Below, piece by piece: positions 26,019 to 35,506 of a DNA stretch of 56,154 nucleotides. How positions within the stretch are numbered: the first letter of the stretch is position 1; every line of letters begins with the position of its first letter. Where the stretch lies: the NCBI GenBank assembly GCA_029262005.1, contig JAJDAG010000097.1:1-56154 (forward strand). The letters are read 5' to 3'. The position numbers were made by a program, and so were the translations under genes. The notes under the pieces were generated by a model that made no database searches, was not told where the DNA came from, and worked only from the letters and a program-made list of their open reading frames with translations. This stretch comes from Candidatus Zhuqueibacterota bacterium (lineage in GTDB: Bacteria > Zhuqueibacterota > Zhuqueibacteria > Oceanimicrobiales > Oceanimicrobiaceae).

Positions 26019-28283
26019 GTGAGCAAATTTAATAAACTTTGTCCCGGCTGTTTCACTGCAAACGAGTCTGATGGCGCCTGTCCGTCTTGCGGCTACGACA
26101 TGGGTGCTTACCGCAGCCCTCTGGCGCTTCACGACCATGCCTTTCTCAACGACCAGTATTTGGTGGGCCGGGTCCTGGGAAAACCAGGCGGGTTCGGCAT
26201 CACCTATTTTGGCTGGGACACCAGGCTGGAAACCGCCATTGCCATCAAAGAATACCTTCCGCGTGAATTTGTTGGCAGAGGTAAAGATGGCACCACCGTC
26301 ACGCCGCATTCCGAGGAAGACAGCAAAACTTTTGAACAGGGCCTGCAAGAGTTCCTGCAAGAGGCGCGCACCCTCGCCCGCTTCGACCATTCGAATCTTG
26401 TCCGAGTCCGAAATTTTTTTGAGCAGAATGATACCGCCTACCTGGTCATGGACTATCTCGAAGGCTGCAATCTCGAAGAGCACCGCAAAAAGGCCGATGG
26501 CAAACTGCCGGAAAAAGAAGCCATCGGCATCATGATTCAGGTGCTGGACGGCCTCACCCACGTACATGTGGATAACCTGCTGCACCGTGACATCAAGCCG
26601 CAAAACATCTACCTCACGAAGGATGGGCGGGCAATTCTGTTGGATTTTGGCGCTGCGCGCGTGGCCATGTCAGGCTTCACCCGCAGTATGTCTGTGATCC
26701 TGACACCGGGATTTGCGCCGTATGAACAGTACTCCAGGCGGGGTCTGCAAGGGCCATGGACCGACGTTTATGCCTGCGCCGCTACCCTATACTACATTAT
26801 AACCGGCAAGGTTTTGCCTGACTCTGCAGACGAAGCGAATGATGCCGCCTTTTCAGCGCTCGATAGCGACGGCAAGGATCTTTCTCTTTCTTTGCACCAA
26901 GCGTTACGCCCGGCTCTGGCGGTCCTGCCGGAAAATCGTACGCAAACTGCGTCTGATTTTAAGACCGCACTTGAACGTGCCCGAAACCTGGTCGCCAGCG
27001 ATGACATCAAAACCGTGGTAATGCACACCCCGCAGCCTGCTGCGGCGACAGCGCCCCCGGCCAGAAAGAAGGCACCGGTGACGCGATATGCTGTTCTACT
27101 GCTTATTATAATTGCCGCAGCAACTTATTTTTTTGTTCCACGCTCAGCGCAACCACCGCAATCTGCTACAACGATACCGAAGGAAGAAGGAGGACAGCAA
27201 CTGGCAACCAAAGAAGCCGCAAGTGCGGGCGCTGTTCTCGATCAGCCTGGCCAGCCGAAAAAAGGACAAACCGGCGAGGCCGATGAAGCTGACATGTTTG
27301 CGAATCACCTGAGCGAAGGCGATCGTCTGTTTGCCGCCAAATCTTTTGCATATGCCAAGAACGAGTATGTAAAAGCCCTGGCCCTGAATCCGGAAGACGA
27401 CCATGCGAAAGACCGGCTCCAGAAATGCGACGACGAAATCGAATCGGCTCGCACCCTGGCCAAGCGTGAGGCCGCGTATGCAAAATATCGCAAGCAAGCG
27501 GATGGCTTCTTCAAGAAAGGAAATCTTGCAAAAGCGAAGACCGGCTACGCCAATGCCCTCAAGAGCAAGCCTGGGGATATCTTTGCGGCGCGCCGTCTGC
27601 AACAGTGCGACGAGATGGTCTTTATCAAAGGCAGCGCCTTCCTGATGGGTACCCGAGAATCGAAAGATGAACCCGTGCACATGGTGATTCTCGGCTCATT
27701 CTTGATGGACAAGCATGAAGTCACGGTCAAACAATACAGCGAGTTTCTAAAGGCGAAAAAATACGATGTCCCGCCTGAATGGCAGAAACAACTTACTCGG
27801 CCGAATCACCCGGTGGCGTACGTTTCATGGGATGATGCCAACGCTTATGCGAAATGGGCGGACAAACGTTTGCCCACCGAGGCTGAATGGGAGTACGCTG
27901 CGCGCGGCGGCCTCGAGAACAAAAGATACCCCTGGGGAGATGAGCCGCCCGAGTCCCGGCCTGAGCAGGCCAGGCGGTTCGGCGCCGAAAATCAGAAATC
28001 CTTGCGGCAAGTTAATCTCTACTCAGCCAACGGCTTTGGTCTGTTTGATATGGCCGACAACGCCTGGGAGTGGTGTTCGGACTGGTTTCAATTTGACTAC
28101 TACAAAAACAGTCCCGACCGCAACCCGCGGGGCCCGAAAACCGGCAGTCGCCGGGTCGTGCGCGGCATCATAGCGTCTTCGGGTTTCGCCGCATACAATT
28201 TCAAATGCTCTACGCGATTTGCTCAGGAACCAAATCAAAAAAAGCGTTTCATTGGCTTTCGCTGCGCGCGTGACCTGCCGTAA
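26019..28283 (+). CDS. Membrane Ser/Thr protein kinase with TPR and periplasmic SUMF1/FGE-like domain
   Basis: A 754-residue protein starting at GTG 26019 (MSKFNKLCPGC). Order: zinc ribbon (Cys8, 11, 21, 24); Hanks-type kinase (about 45-320) with GGFGITY (57-63), Lys77 (IAIKEYLP), HRD (189-191) and DFG (209-211); a membrane helix (about 355-373); a TPR-like helical part (430-540); and a C-terminal formylglycine-generating-enzyme/sulfatase-modifying-factor fold (about 550-754, with LPTEAEWEYAARGG, YPWGDEP, VRG, FIGFRCAR). The FGE-like domain lacks the first cysteine of the catalytic pair, so it is probably a binding or sensing domain. The kinase faces the cytoplasm and the FGE-like part the periplasm. 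Confidence 0.92.
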   Translation: MSKFNKLCPGCFTANESDGACPSCGYDMGAYRSPLALHDHAFLNDQYLVGRVLGKPGGFGITYFGWDTRLETAIAIKEYLPREFVGRGKDGTTVTPHSEEDSKTFEQGLQEFLQEARTLARFDHSNLVRVRNFFEQNDTAYLVMDYLEGCNLEEHRKKADGKLPEKEAIGIMIQVLDGLTHVHVDNLLHRDIKPQNIYLTKDGRAILLDFGAARVAMSGFTRSMSVILTPGFAPYEQYSRRGLQGPWTDVYACAATLYYIITGKVLPDSADEANDAAFSALDSDGKDLSLSLHQALRPALAVLPENRTQTASDFKTALERARNLVASDDIKTVVMHTPQPAAATAPPARKKAPVTRYAVLLLIIIAAATYFFVPRSAQPPQSATTIPKEEGGQQLATKEAASAGAVLDQPGQPKKGQTGEADEADMFANHLSEGDRLFAAKSFAYAKNEYVKALALNPEDDHAKDRLQKCDDEIESARTLAKREAAYAKYRKQADGFFKKGNLAKAKTGYANALKSKPGDIFAARRLQQCDEMVFIKGSAFLMGTRESKDEPVHMVILGSFLMDKHEVTVKQYSEFLKAKKYDVPPEWQKQLTRPNHPVAYVSWDDANAYAKWADKRLPTEAEWEYAARGGLENKRYPWGDEPPESRPEQARRFGAENQKSLRQVNLYSANGFGLFDMADNAWEWCSDWFQFDYYKNSPDRNPRGPKTGSRRVVRGIIASSGFAAYNFKCSTRFAQEPNQKKRFIGFRCARDLP

Positions 28284-28368
28284 GCTGCGTGACGCGGAGG
28301 TCCTTCCGGTACCTGACACGCCAGAAATTCATCTGCGTATTTGTCGCTAATAAACTCAGGATGGGACT

Positions 28369-29871
28369 ATGAATTCTTCAAAGCTAACCGCTGTCATCGG
28401 TGCTGCAATCGTTACAACACTGGGGTTCTCCCCGTTTGCCGGGCTGGCACATGCACAGAAGGACTATCAGGAGTGGCTCAAGAAAGACAAGCAAGCATTT
28501 GAGAAATACCTGGAAGAGCGTGACAAAGAGTTTTCCCGCTTCCTGAAAAAAGAATGGCAGTCGCTTGAGCTGAATCACGGCGTCAAACGGGACGCGCAGC
28601 CCAAACCGGTCAAAATGCCCCGGGCGGAAGCCATTCCAATCAGGCCCATCGACCGATCCGCTCCGCTGGTGAAGGACATTCCGTTGCCCGAATACAAACC
28701 GCGACCCGTGCCACAAAAAAAACTTGACCTGCAGCTCGGCTCCCCAGACGCAGACGCACTGGATATCGATTATTTCGGCCTCGCGTTGAGAGTCAGTGTT
28801 GACCCGGGCTTTCGCCAGCCATTTGGCAGCCCGATCGATAACAACAGCATCAGCGCCTACTGGACCAGGCTGGGCGGTCTGAAATACAAAGTGATCATGG
28901 CTGAAACAGAGTTCCTGGCTCAAACGCTCGAACTGAACGACTGGGGTTATGGTTTGCTGCTGAACAAAGTCGCCACCACGCTTTTCGCAACCTCAAGGAA
29001 TGATCGTAACCTGTTGCTCTGGTTCCTGCTGTCAAAATCGGGTTACGATGCCAGGGTGGGCTACGAGGATGGCAGAGTTTTTCTGCTGCTGCCTGCCATG
29101 AATGTCTTGTATGGCACGCGCTATTTTGTTATCCAGGGCACGCGTTACTATCTTGTTTCTTTCGACAACCGGCCTGAAAATGCCAAATCATTGCACACCT
29201 ACGATGGCCGCTACCCTGGGGCCACCCGCGTGTTCAATCTTGCTCTCAGCAAATTGCCTAACATCCCGCAAAGACTGGTTGAAAGGCCGGTGAATTTCAG
29301 CTACCCTGCAGAATCGCACACGGTCAATATCAAATATGACCGGTCGATCATCGACTTTTTTCAGCACTATCCGCTCACCGACCTGCCGGTTTATTTTGGG
29401 GCCCCCATCTCCGCCGGCGCTGCCAGGGCGCTGCTGAATGATTTGAAACCGCTGGTGCTCGGCAAGACTGAAACCGAAGGCGTCAATACGCTTCTTCGGT
29501 TTGTGCAGACGGCTTTCGAGTATCAGACAGACCAGGAGCAGTTCGGTCGCGAGAGATTTTTGTTCGCCGAGGAGACGCTTTCCTACCCGTACTCGGATTG
29601 CGAAGACCGAGCAATTCTATTCGCCTACCTGGTGACGACCTTGCTCGGGCTGGAGGTGATTGGGCTGGACTATCCGGGACACATTGCCACAGCCGTGCAT
29701 TTCAACCAGTCGGTGGCCGGCGATTATGTCATGCACGGCCGCAAAAAATTTGTGATTTGCGACCCTACCTATATCAATGCTGTTCTGGGCATGACCATGC
29801 CCGCGATCAAAGATGCGAAGCCGAAAGTCATGATTCTGCCAACCACAGCATTCCTGAGTCGAAAGATGTAA
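28369..29871 (+). CDS. Secreted transglutaminase-like protein
   Basis: A 500-residue protein with a signal peptide (to LAHAQ) and a charged helical region (30-75). The C-terminal domain has the transglutaminase-like triad: Cys411 in YSDCEDRA, His444 in GHIATAVHF and Asp465 in ICDPTY, the order C-H-D of that fold. It could act as a protease, amidase or crosslinker in the periplasm. It follows the kinase by 85 nt on the same strand, behind GGATGGGACT. The middle region (115-330) has no recognised domain. Confidence 0.82.
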   Translation: MNSSKLTAVIGAAIVTTLGFSPFAGLAHAQKDYQEWLKKDKQAFEKYLEERDKEFSRFLKKEWQSLELNHGVKRDAQPKPVKMPRAEAIPIRPIDRSAPLVKDIPLPEYKPRPVPQKKLDLQLGSPDADALDIDYFGLALRVSVDPGFRQPFGSPIDNNSISAYWTRLGGLKYKVIMAETEFLAQTLELNDWGYGLLLNKVATTLFATSRNDRNLLLWFLLSKSGYDARVGYEDGRVFLLLPAMNVLYGTRYFVIQGTRYYLVSFDNRPENAKSLHTYDGRYPGATRVFNLALSKLPNIPQRLVERPVNFSYPAESHTVNIKYDRSIIDFFQHYPLTDLPVYFGAPISAGAARALLNDLKPLVLGKTETEGVNTLLRFVQTAFEYQTDQEQFGRERFLFAEETLSYPYSDCEDRAILFAYLVTTLLGLEVIGLDYPGHIATAVHFNQSVAGDYVMHGRKKFVICDPTYINAVLGMTMPAIKDAKPKVMILPTTAFLSRKM

Positions 29872-30225
29872 TTTTCCGAATCAGGCGGGCAGAGGAAATC
29901 ATTTGGCTGGATGGCTAGCAGCGGGCTGCGTGGGAATCTGCCATCCGGCACGGACACGGGTCTTCAGCTTCGCTGCTCATTGCATGGAGGCTCTGCTTCT
30001 CTACCCTGGTATGAACGCGACAAAACCGATTCGCTTTTGTTAGGTTAGGAGCAGGCCTTAAAAAGTCATGGTGAAAATCAGGCGGTGTCTCATAGAAAAA
30101 TTGGCCATGTGACTTTGTGGTAAAATTCATGAATAGAGCAGATTAATATCAAACGCAAATGTATTACGGAATATTATTAACCTTCCTCTTGTTGGGAGTG
30201 GTCAAAAATAAAAACGGTGGGAAAC
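29872..30225. other. Gap between transglutaminase-like and HtrA genes
   Basis: About 350 nt without a supported gene; frames here are short and lack ribosome sites. It may separate the HtrA gene into its own transcript. No clear terminator was found. Confidence 0.4.
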
Positions 30226-31626
30226 ATGAACTTCAATAAATTTCGTACTGCTTTGCCGGCAACGGCGATCTTGCTGCAAATAACAGTAGCTTTGGCGCAG
30301 CCCAGTCTGCGCACTTTAAACAAACTAAGCGGTGAATTTGAAGCACTGTCGGTAAAAATCAGTCCGGCTATTGTACAAATTCTCTCGACAGGTTACGCCC
30401 CAAACATAAACCAGTCAGCCGGCGTTTTGGTGAAACAACGAAGCAGTGGCTCCGGTGTGGTCCTCGATCCGGACGGCTATATAGTCACCAACGCGCACGT
30501 AGTGGATGGCGCCAAAAGGCTGCAGGTGGTTTTATCGGTGCCGGATGCAAATGCTTCGGACAGCTCTATTCTAAAGATGCGGGGTAAAATAGTCGGCGCG
30601 CAACTTGTGGGCATCGATCGCGAGACTGATTTGGCGGTGATAAAGGTACAGGCATCCAGGCTGCCATCGCTGCATCTTGGCGATTCCGACCATGTTAAGC
30701 AGGGCCAGATTGTCATGGCGTTTGGCAGCCCGCTCGGCCTGGAAAACACGGTGACTATGGGCGTGGTCAGTTCTGTGGCGCGCCAGCTTCGCAGCGAAGA
30801 CCCGATGATCTATATTCAGACGGACGCTCCAATCAATCCGGGCAATAGCGGCGGGCCACTGGTGAGCATGGGTGGCGAAGTGGTCGGTATCAACACGCTG
30901 ATTTTTTCGCAATCCGGCGGCAGCGAAGGCATTGGCTTTGCCGCACCCAGCAACATCGTTAAGGCCATATACGAACAGCTTAAAGTCAACGGTCGGGTAC
31001 ACCGTGGCGAAATCGGCGCGGTTGTGCAGACTATTACGCCGGTTATGGCGCACGGACTTAGCCTGCCGGATGTTGGCAGCGTGATTGTGGCTGATGTTAA
31101 GCCGTACAGTGCAGCGGACAAGGCCGGTCTGCAAATTGGCGATATTATCCTGAAATTGGACTACAAAGTGATGGAAAACGGCCGCCAGTTTTACGTGAAT
31201 TTGTATCGCAAAACAGTGGAGGAAGCGGTGATTATCGAGATTCAACGCGGCGGCGTCAACAAAATGCTGAAAGTAGAAATCAGTGAGCGCCCGGATGATC
31301 CGGAACGATTCTCCGACCTGGTGAGTCCGGAAAAAAATCTCATCCCGCAACTGGGTATTCTGGCTCTGGATGTTAACGAAACCACGCAAAAAATGCTGCC
31401 GCGCCTGCGCATTGACTCAGGTGTAATCGTTGCTAACTACGCCAACCTGTTTTACGACAGCGAAGCCTTCCAGCCCGGCGATGTGATCCACGCGGTGAAC
31501 AACCAGGCAGTGGCCTCCGTGGACGATTTACGTACCATTGTGAACAGCCTCAAAATTTACGATTCGGTTGTGGCTCAGGTGGAGCGCTTCGGGCAGTTGC
31601 TCTATGTTTCGTTTGAGATGGAGTGA
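30226..31626 (+). CDS. HtrA/DegP-type periplasmic serine protease with two PDZ domains
   Basis: A 466-residue protein. The ATG at 30226 is preceded by GGTGGGAAAC. A signal peptide (to VALAQ) is followed by a trypsin-like domain with the catalytic His91 (TNAHVV), Asp135 (ETDLAVIK) and Ser208 (PGNSGGP), then two PDZ domains (about 265-355 and 380-466). HtrA proteases degrade or refold damaged envelope proteins. Its orientation and position after the kinase/caspase/transglutaminase set fit an envelope-quality role, but the 350-nt gap means that it may be transcribed separately. Confidence 0.92.
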   Translation: MNFNKFRTALPATAILLQITVALAQPSLRTLNKLSGEFEALSVKISPAIVQILSTGYAPNINQSAGVLVKQRSSGSGVVLDPDGYIVTNAHVVDGAKRLQVVLSVPDANASDSSILKMRGKIVGAQLVGIDRETDLAVIKVQASRLPSLHLGDSDHVKQGQIVMAFGSPLGLENTVTMGVVSSVARQLRSEDPMIYIQTDAPINPGNSGGPLVSMGGEVVGINTLIFSQSGGSEGIGFAAPSNIVKAIYEQLKVNGRVHRGEIGAVVQTITPVMAHGLSLPDVGSVIVADVKPYSAADKAGLQIGDIILKLDYKVMENGRQFYVNLYRKTVEEAVIIEIQRGGVNKMLKVEISERPDDPERFSDLVSPEKNLIPQLGILALDVNETTQKMLPRLRIDSGVIVANYANLFYDSEAFQPGDVIHAVNNQAVASVDDLRTIVNSLKIYDSVVAQVERFGQLLYVSFEME

Positions 31627-32098
31627 GCAGCAAAACTATCATTCAGGATTTGTTCTCAAGCCAACAATACGATTTTGTCGTCAGCGGCTGCACACGCGTT
31701 GTCTGCCAATCTTGTAGAATTTCTTCGACAAACAATCCGACATGCATCTTTTTCTTTCATTCCAATAAATTGTTGCTCACATTTCTCACTTTAGATAGCA
31801 TCGCTAATCTCTTGTTTTTAAATTATTTACTGGAATTCCATCTCTGGAGAGGACAGATTCGAACTCGTGCAGAGTTTGAATCACGGGTGGTTCCTCAGTA
31901 CATGGCCAGCCAACGAACCCGCCCCGGCTCAAAGCGCTGAACGCGACTTGAACCGGCTCCTCCAGCACGCGTTGCGCGCCTGGAGGGGATTTACACGCAA
32001 ACTCGCTTCAACCAGAACGAAAAAACGAAGTGAAAAATATTAGTTGTTGGATACAAAAAGACAAACAAATTAAATGGATAAAAGTGTTCTCTGCAAGA
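31627..32098. other. Convergent intergenic region with tRNA-like T-arm remnant
   Basis: About 470 nt between convergent genes. On the minus strand, near 31850-31880, the sequence reads GTTCGAATC then CTCTCCA, like the T-loop and 3' end of a tRNA. The T-stem does not pair well and no matching 5' acceptor half or anticodon arm is found nearby, so it is at most a fragment. A 105-codon frame on the plus strand crosses it and looks spurious. Confidence 0.4.
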
Positions 32099-33244
32099 CT
32101 ATTTCCTCGAATATTGCAGACCAATTCCCAAGTAGGTTTGTTTTGGCTCCTTGTCCGAAAATAGATGACTGTCAAGAAGTGTCATGTAGAGACCAATTGT
32201 TTTGTGAGCCTGCAGTTGCACTCCGAAAGTCAAAAATTTCTGATTGAGATCATAAAACTTTTCAGAGCTGTTTATAGTGAAAAAACCAGTTGCAAAAGAG
32301 AACCTTGCTGCCGGGTGGAATTTGGCGCCAAAATGAACCTGAATTTCGTCCTCCTGATTTACAGCCGCACTTGACCATTTTTGATAGTCCAGCATCGCGT
32401 AGAGATTGAGAAATGAGATTGCCTCATAATTCAAGCCAAACTGAATTGACCACGGCAACTTTGTAGTAATCTGATTGGAAGCGACGGCAAAGGGTAACCC
32501 CGTCGGATCGGGCTCGACCTCCTCCAGTTCTTCGGGCTCAACCTCCTCCAGTTCTGAGGAAGGGAATTCAGGGTCATATTGAATTTTATGGGCATAGTGA
32601 AAGCTCGTTCCCAAAGTCAGTTTTTCCACAGGAGTGTATAACATACCAAGACTGACTTGTGGTCCAAACCCGCTTCCTTTGCTTAAAACCTCACCTTGCA
32701 GCTCACCGGATTCGTTCAAATGATTAAGCGCCAAAGTAAAACCCACGGCCAATTTGTTTGGGACAGAATGGGAAACTGTGCTGAAAAAAGTTTCGATTGT
32801 TGTTCTTAACTTAAAGCCGGCCAGCCCCTCAGTTGCTTCTGGTGGCAGCTCAGGAAAATCAGGTGTCCCCTCGATTCTAAAGTCGTAAGATTTGGCATAT
32901 CCCAGAGATAGGTTTAATTTCCCCACATTAGTTGAAAACGAAACATAGCCAGGCAGGGTGAATTGATTGTCAGAATCAAATCCGATATACTTTGAAGAGA
33001 AAGCCCTTCCGGCTTCAAAATAAACACCTGGTCCGTCTGCTATTGCGCCGGCAGGATTATGAAGCGGGGCCATGGGATTGTTCCAACTGGCCACGTAAGC
33101 GCCCCCCATACTCCAGGCCTCCAAACCAAGCCTTGTCGAAGCGAATGGCAAAATCGTTCTGGTATTTATATCCTGTGCCCAAGTTGACGGCAACATTATA
33201 AAGGTTGACAATAAAATCAGATTGTGCAAAATTTGTTTGAACAT
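32099..33244 (-). CDS. PorV/FadL-like outer-membrane beta-barrel protein
   Basis: A 381-residue protein. GGAGG precedes the ATG at 33244. The signal peptide ends near STWAQ. Next comes the family start STRLGLEAWSMGGAYVASWNNPMAPLHNPAGA, which resembles the PorV/PorQ/UPF0164 group of FadL-like barrels, with the NPAG motif. Many alternating hydrophobic strands follow, ending in LQYSRK. PorV-type proteins carry type IX secretion substrates, which fits the sorting-domain proteins at 14736-19982, but FadL-like transport of a hydrophobic compound is equally possible. An internal eight-residue tandem repeat (ELEEVEPE/ELEEVEPD) at 32511-32558 is probably in a surface loop. Confidence 0.75.
   Translation of the reverse strand: MFKQILHNLILLSTFIMLPSTWAQDINTRTILPFASTRLGLEAWSMGGAYVASWNNPMAPLHNPAGAIADGPGVYFEAGRAFSSKYIGFDSDNQFTLPGYVSFSTNVGKLNLSLGYAKSYDFRIEGTPDFPELPPEATEGLAGFKLRTTIETFFSTVSHSVPNKLAVGFTLALNHLNESGELQGEVLSKGSGFGPQVSLGMLYTPVEKLTLGTSFHYAHKIQYDPEFPSSELEEVEPEELEEVEPDPTGLPFAVASNQITTKLPWSIQFGLNYEAISFLNLYAMLDYQKWSSAAVNQEDEIQVHFGAKFHPAARFSFATGFFTINSSEKFYDLNQKFLTFGVQLQAHKTIGLYMTLLDSHLFSDKEPKQTYLGIGLQYSRK
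32511..32558 (-). repeat. 24-bp tandem repeat inside the barrel gene
   Basis: Two adjacent 24-nt units (32511-32534 and 32535-32558) differ at a few positions and encode eight acidic residues twice (ELEEVEPE, ELEEVEPD) in a predicted extracellular or periplasmic loop. The in-frame unit length makes copy-number change tolerable for the protein. Confidence 0.75.
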
Positions 33245-33385
33245 AAGTTAACCTCCAGATTGTGATTTTATTTTGAAGTGAATTTACGCCTGCTGGTCAG
33301 TTCAGGCCCTTACTTTCTCATTTGCATGAATTGCCGTGCAGACTAATCGCCTGAACGGTCCCCCTTAGGCTCAGTCGTATTTCAT

Positions 33386-34600
33386 TCATTTTTTTGCGCC
33401 ACCGAACTCAAGCGTAGCTGTAAACATATTACTCGGTTTGCCATCCTGCGTCCAGGCCAGAAGAAGTTTTCCCGCACCGGCATAGGCAATACGCGGCATG
33501 CCGGCAACTTGCGAGGCCACCTGTATAACTTGTCCCAATCCACCGTTTGCCGAAACTGAGCGCAGCATAAAATATGCGTTATTGGCAATTTGTTCCACCC
33601 ATGCCACCATCGCGTCACCGTTCGGTAATATCGCGATATCTGTGCGTCCACGCGGATTCCCTGCGTCAATGCGTATGGGTTTGCTGAAGCTTTTACCGCC
33701 ATCTCTCGAAAAACTTACTTTGACTGCAGGCTGCTTTTGCGCGGCGGTAAACCAGGCAACAACCAGGTCATTGCCGGAAGCAGAAACAGCCGGACCATTC
33801 ACCGGGCACCCGTGGAGAACCCAGCCATCATGGGAAACAGGGACTGGTTCGCTCCAGCCGTTCTTATCGAAACGAACAACCGCAATGTCACGCAATTCCG
33901 ATGCCGTACGGTCGCGATAGGCGATGATAGCGCCTTCTTTGAGCAAGACAGATGCGGTTGGGCAGCAATCGCAGACCCTAGGATCCAGCACTTTTTTTCC
34001 TGCGACTTTCCCGTCTGAGGTAAAAAAAGCCGCACGCAAACTCGTAGCATTTTTATTCGGCCCGTGATAATCCTTGCTGTAATTTCTGCCGTCCAGCCAG
34101 GTTACGAGCATACCATTATCCCCCCAGGGCAAAGAAGAGATCAGGCCATGTTCGGTGGGTGTACCATCCTGGTGCGGCACCACCGGCTCGCTCCACGAAA
34201 CACCATCTTCTGACCAGGCCAGATTAACGTCATAGGTTTTAATAGTGGCAGCGGCCCAATGCGTTACCGCGCTGTTATTTTCAAAAATATGCACTGCCGG
34301 CAATTCACCCCAAAACCGGATAAACTTTGTGCCGGAGGAAATAGTGCGCGCCGAAGACCACTGTGAAGAATTCAAGGTGCTGTAGCGCAAGGCCCTACCA
34401 TCGCCGCCGGCAGGTTCCAGCCATGAAAGCACGATTCCGCCATCACGGCTTTGTGTGAAATTGGCTTGCGTGCTTCCCGGGCGAGACGGCACAGGCAATG
34501 GTTGTGGAACCGCTTGCTTGCTCTGTGCACCGGACTGTCCATCCAACGCGAGCAGTAAACAAAGCGCAATTACACATGAAAAAGACGTCTTGTAGTTCAT
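33386..34600 (-). CDS. Secreted sialidase-like BNR-repeat protein
   Basis: A 404-residue protein. GGGAGAG lies before the ATG at 34600. A signal peptide (to QSGAQ) is followed by a beta-propeller-like sequence with an Asp-box (SFSRDGGKSFSKP) and similar WSEDGVSWSEP segments. Paired cysteine motifs VCDCCPT and HGCPVNGP are unusual for true sialidases and are conserved in a subset of BNR proteins. The Arg triad of sialidases is not evident, so hydrolysis of sialic acid is doubtful; a binding propeller is the safer call. Confidence 0.75.
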   Translation of the reverse strand: MNYKTSFSCVIALCLLLALDGQSGAQSKQAVPQPLPVPSRPGSTQANFTQSRDGGIVLSWLEPAGGDGRALRYSTLNSSQWSSARTISSGTKFIRFWGELPAVHIFENNSAVTHWAAATIKTYDVNLAWSEDGVSWSEPVVPHQDGTPTEHGLISSLPWGDNGMLVTWLDGRNYSKDYHGPNKNATSLRAAFFTSDGKVAGKKVLDPRVCDCCPTASVLLKEGAIIAYRDRTASELRDIAVVRFDKNGWSEPVPVSHDGWVLHGCPVNGPAVSASGNDLVVAWFTAAQKQPAVKVSFSRDGGKSFSKPIRIDAGNPRGRTDIAILPNGDAMVAWVEQIANNAYFMLRSVSANGGLGQVIQVASQVAGMPRIAYAGAGKLLLAWTQDGKPSNMFTATLEFGGAKK

Positions 34601-34738
34601 CTGCTCTCCCTATGTTCAGAATTGTTGGCCGATGCTTACTTCAGCCCCACATTTTCTCAGATCGGGCGTGCATGGCATTGGCAAATTTGCTATTTGTGCA
34701 TTGACTGTTCATTTTTTGCATCAGACACAATGCTTGAT

Positions 34739-34780
34739 GTATGGTGCGATTGTATCCCGCAAGGTGCATATGCACCATAC
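34739..34780. repeat. Nested palindrome
   Basis: GTATGGTGC (34739-34747) and GCACCATAC (34772-34780) form perfect 9-bp arms; inside the right half, GGTGCATATGCACC (34763-34776) is a perfect 14-bp palindrome. Two alternative foldings are therefore possible. No T run follows. Confidence 0.6.
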
Positions 34781-35157
34781 AGGTTGTTTGTCGGGCGTTT
34801 TCATTATGCCTAGAACCACCCAACATAGGCCCTTCCGTACTCAAACGGGTGTGCTTCGTTCGAATACATTGCTTAACCTGCTCAAGCAGTTTGGGTTTCG
34901 TCTGGTGATGCATTGTCAATTCCGGGTCGGGTGATCGACAATTTGCTTTTCCCACCATCATGGCAGCATCGCGGACACTCGGAGTCGGGGGCGTGGGAAG
35001 TGTGTGGGATTAATATAAAACAACCAATTAACAATGTCAAAAGAAAAAACAAATCAGAATTATTCAGCAATGACAGAAACACAAAGCGCGCAGAGCTAAA
35101 GAACATTACATGAGGTACTGCCAATTATTTCCCTGCCATTTTTGGGACAGCATTTAC

Positions 35158-35214
35158 AAGATTAACACGATTTTGTCAATGGCTCCGCTTAAAAGACGAA
35201 TCCTGTTAATCCCG
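35158..35214. repeat. GATTAAC-type inverted repeat
   Basis: The left arm (35158-35173, AAGATTAACACGATTT) is nearly the reverse complement of the right arm (35198-35214, GAATCCTGTTAATCCCG). They are separated by 24 nt. It resembles short dispersed hairpin repeats common in intergenic DNA; other copies are not present in this window. Confidence 0.5.
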
Positions 35215-35506
35215 TCTAACAACTCTTTGCTTCCGGCTTCACCGGTAACACTGTCAAAAGAAAAAAACAAATCTGGATGATTCATCAGCCACAGAAACAC
35301 GGTAATTGTTACCAATATGAAAAACAACTAAAAATTCCCTCCTGCATGGCAGAACAGACTGAGCAATAGCCCCCAATAATCGCACAGTCGAAACAGCACG
35401 GCATAAAATGCCTTTGCAACTGCATACGCTCACCAATATTGCCCGCCAATAGCGGTTGCATAAGTCTCAATTCGGCAAAAACAGTCTATTTCCGTGGTCA
35501 CATCAG

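Noticed and set aside
27600-28283. Active formylglycine-generating enzyme
   Set aside because: One of the two catalytic cysteines is not present at the expected place, and no sulfatase gene is nearby.
31850-31880. tRNA gene on the minus strand
   Set aside because: T-loop-like and CCA-like bases exist, but the T-stem does not pair and no 5' acceptor or anticodon arm is nearby.
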